Assembly (NCBI GenBank): GCA_029339195.1
Contig: JAPTJF010000625.1
Coordinates: forward strand, 1 to 27,436
Direction of reading: 5' to 3'
DNA: 27,436 bases
Source: Micractinium sp. NFX-FRZ
Taxonomy: Eukaryota > Chlorophyta > Trebouxiophyceae > Chlorellales > Chlorellaceae
Shown: piece after piece, positions 1-10,000 of the stretch
Numbering within the stretch: position 1 is the first letter of the stretch
Layout: each line of letters opens with the position of its first letter
Program-made: the position numbers and the translations under genes
The notes under the pieces: generated by a model
The model's database searches: none
What the model saw: the letters and a program-made list of their open reading frames with translations, nothing else
What the model was told of the DNA's origin: nothing

Positions 1-2
1 TT

Positions 3-74
3 GGCCTGTGCTGCATGGTAGAATGCAAAGGGCAGTTCATGGCGACCGCGGGGTGCATCAAGTTCACCATGCAG
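3..74 (+). CDS. possible partial exon of a neighbouring plus-strand gene
   Basis: This is an open stretch at the very left edge. It reads GLCCMVECKGQ, then FMATAGCIKFTMQ, and ends at a good splice donor (CAG|GTGGTT at 74/75). The residue mix, with cysteines, Met and charged residues and little low complexity, looks more like real protein than the Ala/Pro/Arg-rich noise of the other frames. A following exon could start after the AG near 197 and read HDSPAAKTVIHKDC up to a TGA near 345, but that part is weak. I do not recognise the family. If real, the gene converges with the 3' end of the glycolate dehydrogenase gene. It could also be chance. Confidence 0.28.
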
Positions 75-253
75 GTGGTTTGCCTGCCCACCTGGTCTGC
101 TACCCTGCCTTGACTCGGGCATGGCCTGGAGCCCTGCTTGCCCTCACCTGCCCACCCACCACCCCTCCCTTCCTGCGCCCTGGCCCCATAAGCAGCATGA
201 TTCTCCGGCTGCAAAAACTGTGATCCACAAAGACTGCACATACGATTGCTTGC

Positions 254-258
254 TTACA
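254..258 (-). terminator. TGTAA polyadenylation signal, glycolate dehydrogenase gene
   Basis: On the minus strand this is TGTAA, the usual green-algal poly(A) signal. It is the only minus-strand copy I see between the stop codon at 1006 and the window edge, which implies a 3' UTR of about 750 bases. The 3' UTR also contains a decayed copy of the last exon (925-989). Confidence 0.5.
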
Positions 259-924
259 TGGGACAGGGTGGCTGCACTACGGAATGGGGGCGCGCTGGTG
301 GGCGCTCATGAAATATTGCATTGCACACGAGTTGAGGCGCACAGATGAAAGGAGGGAGGCCAGTGCTGAGAGGGTGGGGTGCTGCCGCGCCGCGTCAGCG
401 GGCGGGCCCCAGGTCAAGAGGGGAGGGGAGAGAGGGCAGGAGCAACATGTCGGTACGCAACCGCGCTTGTGGAGGGGCTGACTGAAGGGGGAAAACAGAA
501 GAGGGGGACAGCAGGGCTGCGGTGGTTGTGGCGTGCACCCAGACCGGGCCTCACCAAAAAGGGACGTTTTCTACTACTGCTGTGCTGTGGAGTGCTGTGG
601 GAGGCGCCCATCCTGGGGCCGGCATTGCCACGCCAGCAACGCACCAGCCTGGTGCTTCACTGCGGCGCTTCGACGCTGGGACAGGGGTGGCAGCAAGGCT
701 GGCGGGGCGGGGCGGGGACTTGCCAGGCAGAGCCAGGCTGGGCATAACCCCTCCACAGCGGGATCATGCATTGCATGGGGTGCGGGTCAGGTCGCAACGG
801 AGGGACGAGAAGGAGCGCGAGGAGCGAGGAACGGGGCACGGACATGCCGAGGCCCAGCCCGCTGCGCGTCCGAGCAACCTCGGCAAACAAACGTGGCGCT
901 GCCATTGCGCCCGCCTGCCGCGTG

Positions 925-989
925 CCGCCACGACTGCCTGCTGCGCCTGCTGTGGTTGCCTGGCTTGTCCATAAGGTAGACCAACCTGC
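925..989 (-). repeat. echo of glycolate dehydrogenase last exon, in its 3' UTR
   Basis: This segment matches 1020-1082 in the terminal exon with a few gaps and substitutions. Shared blocks are CCTGCTGCGCCTGCT and GGTAGACCA. It lies after the stop codon, about 93 bases from its source. Confidence 0.8.
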
Positions 990-1005
990 TTGCATTTGCA
1001 GACGC

Positions 1006-4000
1006 TCACTGCGTAGCACCCGCCACAGCCTGCTGCGCCTGCTTTGGTCGTGTGGCCTCGTCCACCAGGTAGACCAGCCCGCGGAAATTGATGCCAGAGT
1101 GGTTGCTGAGGGACATCTCGCAGGTGCGGGAGGTGGAGTAGCCGTCGGAGCAGCCGCCCACGTTGAGGTGCTGCGCGCGGGGATGGGGCAGGTTTGCGAA
1201 GCAGGGGAAAAAGATGAGAGTGGCGAGCAGGTTTAGGAGGTGGAGTAGAGATTGGAGCAGCCGCGCATGTCCAGGTACTGCAGTTGTTGCGTGTGCACGA
1301 GTGGGAGCTCAGGTGACGGAGGGCGTGGAAAGTTGCGGGATGCAGTCCCTGCTGCTTTTGCCTGAAAACCCGCAAGTAAACAAAGCCTCTCTCCTTGTCC
1401 CATCCTTCACCTCCGGCGATGCCCTCGCAGCTTTGCTCCTCCACTGTTCCTGTCCCATCTTCCTCCTGTCTCCACCCACAGTCAATGTGCAGATGCAAGG
1501 CAAGTGCTATGTTTCATTCGACAATTCACACCTGCAGCGAGGCAGCAGTGAGCTCCGGGAAGCGCATGCCTCGGTCTCCGGCCATGCCGCAACAGGGGAC
1601 GTTGGTGTTGACCACGTTGTCGGCACACTCAGAAGCCACCTGAGATGGGGAGGCAGGCAACAGCGTCATGAGATGGTTCAGGAAACAGGCAGGGGCCAGG
1701 GTGAGGCAGCAGGGCACACTCGCGTTGACAACGTTATCAGCGCACTCAAAGCCACCTCGGGAGGTGGCCCCATGTCCTCACTGGACATGTGAAGAGCCGT
1801 GTTGTAACTGTTGATTTGACCGAGCACATGCCCATACGGCCTTCCTTACATCCTTCCGTAACGATGCCCACCCTTGAAAGGAGCAGCATGCACGTCCACT
1901 GCCCAAGATTTAGATCACTCGTGACAAACAAACAACAATGCTCACCTTCATGAAAGACTCCTCGATGCCCATCTTCTTGGAGGAGCAAGGGATGTGCACA
2001 GCCACGGTGTCGCGCACCTGCCGGGGGAGGGAGACAGGGAGGCGCGTTGAGAGGGGAGGGTGCGTGAGGGGTGGCAAGGAGATGCGCACAGCCACGGTGT
2101 CAAGCACCCAACGATGGGGCGGAGAGGGTGCACAGAAATGGGCAGGGCGGGACGTGGCTTAGCCTGGGAACCCGCGCGGGTGAGACACCAGGCACAACAA
2201 AACACGTGGCAGCACAACAGCCAGCCTCCCCACCTTGCTGAACTCCAGCTTGTCCATGAGGAAGTGGCGGATGAACTCCACCGGCTCGTAAAGGGAGAAC
2301 CTGAGTGGGTGGAGAGCAGAGGGGTAGGTGAGAGCTTTCCCGGCATGGTGTAATATGGCAGCGTGGTGCGGGGGGCGCAAGCTTTCCCATCTCATAGCTG
2401 CAGAGCCTGCATGGTTGAGAGGGGTGGGGAGAGGATGGCGTGAGGGGGCGATGCTGTGGCAGGTGTGAGGAAGGGCAGGTAAACCGCGGTCCAATAGCCC
2501 AGACGAGGGTTGCGCCACGCAGGGGCACGTGTCCTTCCGGCCCCAACTCAACACAACTGCATGCAAGCGCACAAAGGCCACAGCCGCACCGCCTCACCTG
2601 AGCGCGGGGTCCGACAAGCCCGACTTGATCTGTGCCAGGCAGGGTGACGTGTCGCACACGATGGGCCACTTGCCGTTCTCGCTGGCCTTCAGCAGGCTAG
2701 CCTCCAGCTCAGCGCCCTTCTTGGCGGCAGCATCCTTGAAGCCGCGCGAGTTGAACATCATGCCGCAGCAGCTGCATAGGGGGGAAGAGTGGTGTGATTG
2801 TTGTGTAAGTTTGAGACAGGGTGTGACCAGGGCGAGCGCGCGCGCGACACCCAGCAGATGAGCTTGCGCACTGATGAGCTGGGTGCCAGCTGCTGAGCTG
2901 CCGTGGGTGCTGACCTGGATGACAGCCCCTCCGGGTACACCACCTCATAGCCGCCCTTGTGGAACAAAGACAGCAGCTTGTCGTGGACAGCAGCTGCAAG
3001 ACATGGGCATGGGGACAGGCAGATGTGTTCATGTGCACAGAGCCATCGCCACACAGCCTTGTGGAACACATACAAACAGTTTGTTGATGGCAGCAGCAGC
3101 AGTGATGGAAGCGTGGAGAAGCTGTGCACACGCTAAACTGCCTCTCCCTGACCCCAACTATAAGAACATGGCCCAAGTGTCTTGTACACCCGCCTTGGCA
3201 GGCCCCTACAGCAACAATCGCACCCCATCTCGTTGCCCACCTGTCTCGTAGTCCCCCTTGGCGGGCCCCATAATGCGGGTGACGCAGGTAGGCACATACA
3301 CCACCTTGCGGGGCACACCCCGCTCGGAGCTCAGCTCCGGCTTGGGCGGGTTCAGGTTGAGGGGAGGCGCGGCCTACAGGGGCAAGGGGGGCAATACATG
3401 TTGGGGTAAGGTGTATGGGCGGGTGGTGTGAACTGTGGCGTAAGAGATGCGCATGGTGGCAAAGAGAGAGCAGAGCAAGGGGGGCTGGGGCAAGAGGCAC
3501 AGCTGACGTGTGTGCACGGCAACCACCCCAGCTGGCAGCCTGCCACGCGTGCCTCAGTTGCACAAACCCTATTCGCAATGCTACGCCGCGGCCCGTGCAG
3601 CTGTCTTATCTCGTGCTGCATTCCTTTGTCTTCCCTTCTCAAACCCACGCTCCCACCTTGGGCATGTAGGGGTTCCACTCCGGCACCACGTGACCCGTGG
3701 CCTTGTTGAGCGCAGAGCTCACAGTCTTGAGCACCCCCGCGCCCAGAACGCTGTGTGCCACGTTCACAGCACCCAGCAGCTTGCTGAACACCCAGGCAGT
3801 GGCACCAAAGTTGTCGGCCAGAGCCTGCTGGGCAAGAGAGGAAAGAAGGAGCAAGACAGGTCAGACCAGGCTAGGGCCAGCAACCCACTGCGCGGCCCAG
3901 GGAGCTGCTTCGCGCATCCCTAGCCTACCTGTGTGCCCTCCTTCACCTGCCCACACCCCCTGCCACCACACACTCCCTCACACTGCCCTCCCCTGGCATG

Positions 4001-7000
4001 TCCCCCCTTCCTGCCTGGCCGAGCTCTGTCTCACACACACCACCTCGCCCAGCTCCTTTGGAACGTAATCAAGACTAGCACCCACCATGGCGGCCCGGGA
4101 GGCCTTGGGCGCCTCGGCCATCTCCTCGCTGCGCAGCTGCTTCACCAGCTCCCCGGTGTTGATCTTCACCGGGCACTTCTCCTGGCACATGCCATCTGCG
4201 ACAGGCAGAGAGAGCAGCAAAGAAGGTGAGTGGATGTTTGTCGGGTGCACCGGGCGCTTCTCCTGGCAATAAATGTGAAACAGGCACGGGGGAAGGGCGA
4301 AGGTTGGGGTGGGTCGAGTGCCCCGGGCACTTCTTCTGGCAAATGCCAGCTGCATGTGATGCACTGTAGGCAAGGGCTCAGGAGTGGCAGGGGTTGAGTG
4401 CTCGTGTTCAATTTTCACCACGCGATAGACTACTTCTGGCCGTCTATACGGGGGGGCTGGGCGGGCTGGACAGGCTTATCAGTGCAGGGCCATCCTTACA
4501 CCCGGCTGGGAGCGACAGGCTGTGAGCTAGTAACGCACCTGCAGCGCAGGTGTCCTGTCCGTTGTACTCGAAAATCTTGGCCATCTCATCTAGCCGTGTC
4601 TGCAAAACAGATCAAAAACAGCCATGTGCAAAGGTAGGACAAGGGTCAGAGCGCAGATGACACAATGTAGTTGCGGCTTTTGGTCATCTCATCCAGCCGT
4701 GCCCAAAGTGGACAGAGAGCCATCGGCAAGGGTTAATAGATCTGCATTCAACACAACAGCCTCCCTGTCTATCAGCACTGCTCTGCCCCAAAGAACGCAC
4801 CTGCTGCTCGGGTGTGCGGTTCTCCATAGAGCGCAGGCGGAAGAGCTCCTTGTAGACGGCAATGCGCTGGCGGGGGGTGAGGGTGATGTCCCTGCAGGTG
4901 GCCCAGGGCAGCCCAGCGTGCGTAGTATGATGCAAGTGAGGAGTGCCGGGCAGGGTGCGTGTGGTGTGTGGGCCACACGTCACCACCAGCACAGCTCCTT
5001 CCCTAAAAGGGCACTTGTAGCTCGCCAGAAACTGCAGTCCACCGCCCGCCTGTGTTCACCATACTTCGGCACAGGCGGAACAACCGCCCACCCCTCCGTA
5101 GGGGACAGTTGACGAGTAGAAGCTGCTGCCTGCATTCCTCATACCTCCACGACACCTGCCCCGCTCCCCCCGCAACCATGCTTGCATGCATATGCACCAT
5201 TTCACAGCACCTGGAGGGGCGGCTGGGCTTGCAAGCTCCGCTGCTTACAGCACACATCCTGTGTGCCTTTGTGCGCATCCGCCCACCCACCCATTCCTGC
5301 CCCTACCCCCATGCCGCACAGCAGTTACAACCAAGCCGAAGCAGCATAAGGGACCCAGCAGCACCTGGACGGGCAGTTGGACTCGCAGAAGCCGCACTCG
5401 ATGCAGCGGTTGATCAGCGGGTTGGCTGCTGGGGAGGGCTTCAGGTTCTTCACGTGGATCAGAGGGTCCTTGTTCAGAATGACGCCTGAACCACGGGAGA
5501 AACACAGAACCAGTCATTCAAGGGAGATCTTCTGGGGCAGAGACTCTCGCTTGTGGAGCCAAACCCCTCCTCTCCTCCAACCGCACCTTTGATCCACAAC
5601 AGTGAATTGTACAGAATGGAAGCATTCGACCGGGTTCAGCAAGTACTCCAATCGATGACCTCCCATGCTGCCCTCCCTTTTCCGCCAAGCAACCCAGCCA
5701 CCAAGTCTGAAGTGAGCGATAAGGAGTGATGGGGGAACCTCTCACCCGGGTTGAGCACATACTCCGGGTCGAACAGCTCCTTCAGCTCCCACATCAGCTC
5801 AGTGGCCTTGGTGCCTGCGAACATGCAAGAAGAGAAGGTAGACTGGTCACATGGACGAACAGACTGGAGTAGGTGAAGGGGTGCTAGCAGCCTCCAATAT
5901 TGCCTCCCTGCTTTACATTGTTTGTTTGACAAACCGAACACACTCAAGTTACAAACAGAACACACAAAATTAACCGAGCAGCGCCAAGGCTCACCCCACT
6001 CCATCTCCACATAGGGTGCCACGTTGCGCCCTGTGCCATGCTCCCCCTTTAGGCTGCCGCTGTGCTTGGTGGCCACGATATAGCACAGCTCGTCAAACAT
6101 GTGGTGGAAGCGCTGCACCTCCTCAGGGGTGCGGAAGCCCTGCAGGAGAGCATGGAAATAAAGAGAAGAGGGAGACAGAAGTGCACGTTAACGACTTTGC
6201 TAAGACATGTGGTGGAAGTGATGGGAGTGCGGAAGCCCTGTAGTTTGCGGAAGGGTGTGGTGCTGGTGCAAGCGTGCGGAGGTGAAGCGTGCTCCTGCCA
6301 CCCCCAACGATGCACACCTAGCAGCACCAGCACATGCCCCCCAGCCGGGCACCCGTGCGCCCCCACCCTGCCTGCGGTCCTGCGGGAACGGCAGGTGCGG
6401 GTTGCTCTCCAGCCAACATACTCTGCTGGTCGTCCCCCACACACGCACATTGACAAGGAACAAGCACACTACAGCCTACCTGCAAGGACACCACGTGTTC
6501 ATCGCCCTCCAGATCATCCCCCTTCCCACCTTGGATTACTAAGAATGCACGCTTCCATAATGTCACGACAACCAACCTGCAAAACACCGGGTGCAGGTTG
6601 CCTGCCTTCCCGCTTCCCCTGTCCCGCACACCCCCACCCCATCAAGGTAACTGGGCCCCACCTGCGAGAACACCAGGTGCAGGTTGCCCTCTAGCGCGTG
6701 GCCAAACAGGAAGGCATCGTCGTAGCCGTGGCGCTGGAACATCTCCATCAGGTCAATAGTCATCTGGCCCAGCCTGCACAGGGGAACCAGGGCAAGCATT
6801 GGTTAGTTTGGGTGGGCAAAACACCAGTCTGTCCTCAGGTCAGGTTCACTCTAGCCCAGCCTGCAGGGTAGCATAACCCTGCAGAAGCTGGGGTGGAGCC
6901 GGGGGAATGGGGCGCTGGTGGGCGGCTGGCATACGGTGCCCAACAGCAGACTCTGCAAGCAGGCGGAAGACTCACAGAATGCAAACAAACTCAATTGCCC

Positions 7001-10000
7001 GCCACTTCGTCCAGCAGCAGAAGAAGATAAGACCCAAAAATATAAAGCCACACGCTGTCGATCAACAAGGCGCTCACTTGTCCACGGGGCATGCCACGTC
7101 CTCCAGCAGCATTGAGGTGCCCGGCTTGCGTGCTGCGCCCACAATGGGGATGAGGCCCCGCCGCACGTCCCAGAAGACCTTGAAGTCCTTGGGGTCGTGC
7201 TTGAACTCGTACGTCTCCAGCGCCTGAGGCTCTGCGGGGAACAAAATTGGCAGTCGAACTTGCTGAATCATCACCGCAGCTATGCGCATGGCAGGGCAGA
7301 GGAATAATGAGAGGGGTTCAGGGAAAACGGACAAGCGTTATGGGCAGTCAGTCATCAGTCAGTGCTCAGACTGGAGAGGAGGGAAGGAGTGCAGGCAGGG
7401 CGAGGGGCACAGGCTAGGGAGCACCGTCGGCTGATCACCGGCTGCCCCTTGTCCAACCCTTGTGGCAGCACAAAAGACCCACGCGTACCTGCCGCCTTGG
7501 CGCCGAAGGGCAGCCCACTCTTGCGCAGCGCTGAATAAATCTCGGCAATGCGCGACTGCGGGAAAGGGGTAGTTTTGCTGCGTTATGGTATCTTGAAACA
7601 TCCGGCAAGCCTGCCCGTTTACCCCCAGTACTTGATTAGCATGGAGCGCATGTGGCTGGCACCGTCCTCCATGTTTTCCCGTGGTTTACAAAAGCATCAC
7701 GCCTTTCAAGCACACCCTCGCCGCCCCTACCTGCAGGTCCTCCTCCGTGGACCCCCGGCACTCAATCAACAGGGAGGCAGCCATGGGGTCGGCTCCCTTG
7801 ATGTCGGGCACCAGCCGCAGCATGTCCTCGTTGCTCTCGCACTCGCGCAGGGAGGCGCGGTCAAACATTTCTACAGCGTCGACACTGGTCTGGTCGCGCA
7901 GCACTGCACAGGCAGGGGTAGCAGGATGAAGGAGGGTGAATGTAGCTAAACAAGGAACGTTGGGGGGAGCGCGGCAAGACAGGTCTCTCAAAATCCCAGG
8001 CTCATATGATCTGCACACTGCGCGTGGCTGATGGGGAGGGAAGAAGACAGAGATCAGACATGCATGCACGTGCTGGTTGTGGTGGGTGGACAAGTGCCTG
8101 AGCCGGCAATTGGGCAACGCACCGGCAGGCAGGCAGGCGGGCAGCGCAAGCAGGCAGGCAAGCATGCGGGTGCACTCGGGGCTGCTTGGCGAGCAGGTGG
8201 GGAACCAACAGGGGGGGCAAGCGGGGAAGCGTCCTCTCTGCTTGTGCGGGGCGCACACCAGTCACCAGTCAGCAACACCAAGTAACATTGACGCCCATGA
8301 CCAACGACCAGTGGACGTGCCTGAAGCTCCCTGGCAGGCCGACATGACGTCGGGGAAGACGACAAAGGCAGAGGCCTTGTGGGGCCACTCGGGCACGGTG
8401 TTGTAGGTGACCTGCCGGGGGGCAGAGGAGGGAGGCAGGGTGGAGTGGAGTGGAGAGTGAGTGTACGGGAAGGTGTGAGGCAAGGGGTGCAACGCAGGTG
8501 CATGGGAAGCAAGGAGGCCAGCCTGGCAGAAACCCAAATCTTCCTACCTGGCTGACAAAGCCCAGCGTGCCCTCACTGCCGATCATGAGCCGCTTGATCA
8601 TCTCGATTGGGTCGTCAGTGGGGAAGTCCACCTGTAGAAAAGTACGAGGAAAGTAAAGGACCGTGAGGGCGAGGACTAGGACGACATCAGGAGCCGCTTG
8701 GTCATCCAAAATGTGTGCATGGGAAAAGCCACCTGTGTGATGGAGGGGATGCGGAGTGGTGACGTCCTGTTGTAAAGGGGCTGTCAAACTGGGCATGTGG
8801 ACCATTAGGCATGTGGCGCCTCTCAATGCCCCCCACACCTACCAAAAGCCCCACCACGAGCTCACCAGGGCGTTGAGGGAGTAGCCAGTGGTGCACTTGA
8901 TGGCAAACTTGCGGCGGATAAGGTTAGACAGCTGCTTGTCGGCCTGCACGAAAGAGGAAGATTGATACACATGTTCGAATACTGCGGCAGGTGATGTCAG
9001 GACTGCCAGGCAGCAATGCGGGCCAGCGGCAGCAGTTCAGAGCAGGCCGGCGCTAGGAACCCCGAAGCAACAAATCAGAGATGGCGATGCCCCACCTGCA
9101 CGCGCTTGGCCAGCGCCACAACCCCATCCACCAGCTCGGAGTGGGTCTGCAGGAAGGCGGCGCAGCTGGCAGGGTCGGCGGTGTCCAGAACTGCACAAAC
9201 CGAGGGGGGAGGGCGAGGAGAGGCGGAGAGTCGGCATGGAGGGGGTGCACGCAAAGGAGAGGGCATATGCAGAAGGGGCACAGGAGGGCATGCCAGCGCG
9301 TGGGTAAAGGTGAGCAGGCGGCACGGCGGGCACCCGCACAACTTCAGCCCTTGACCCACATAACGCCACAGAAAAGCTCGTGGGTACCTCAATCCTCACC
9401 CCTGCCATCCACACACGCAATGCGCACATCTTTGAGGGTGAGTTCAGTGTGCTTTCTTTGTACTCGACTGCATATCCAGTCCAGTCGCCGCCCCACAACT
9501 GTCCACCCCTTTGCATAGGCCCACAATCCCCATACCGCAACACACCACACCAACGACTGCTGTGCTCACCTGTGCCGTCCACAAACACGACGCGCATGTC
9601 CTTGAGGGTGTGGTACGTGTTCTGGGAGACGCCGCAGCACATGCCGGAGGAGTTGTTGGAGACAATGCCGCCAACCTGGCGACGTGGGGGCAGAGAGGAG
9701 GGGGCACGGAGGGCAGGTCAACCACGGGTGCTAAGGGATGTGGCAGGCGGGTGAGGGCAGCACGACCAGGCAAGCGAGGGCAGCTGCGGCAGGGGGAGGC
9801 GGGCGAAGGCATGCTGGCAAAGGCAGGCGGGCGCGCGAGGCCGCGGAATTGTGTACTTGAACCCCCCTGTCCCTCACCCCCTCGACATTCTGTTTTCCGT
9901 ACACACATCCAACCCTCACCATGCAGGAGTCAATGGAGGAGGGGCCCACACCTGCCCGATTATGTGAGCAAGAAAACCAGGCACCAACTACCCCACCACC

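Noticed and set aside
2709..3578. 289-codon minus-strand open frame across glycolate dehydrogenase exons 22-24
   Set aside because: Wrong frame for all three exons it crosses; it lacks the CCG motif and is rich in His/Cys/Pro as expected for shadow translation.
8100..8200. CRISPR-like or satellite repeat
   Set aside because: Only short GCAG simple-sequence runs inside an intron, with no regular spacer-repeat structure.
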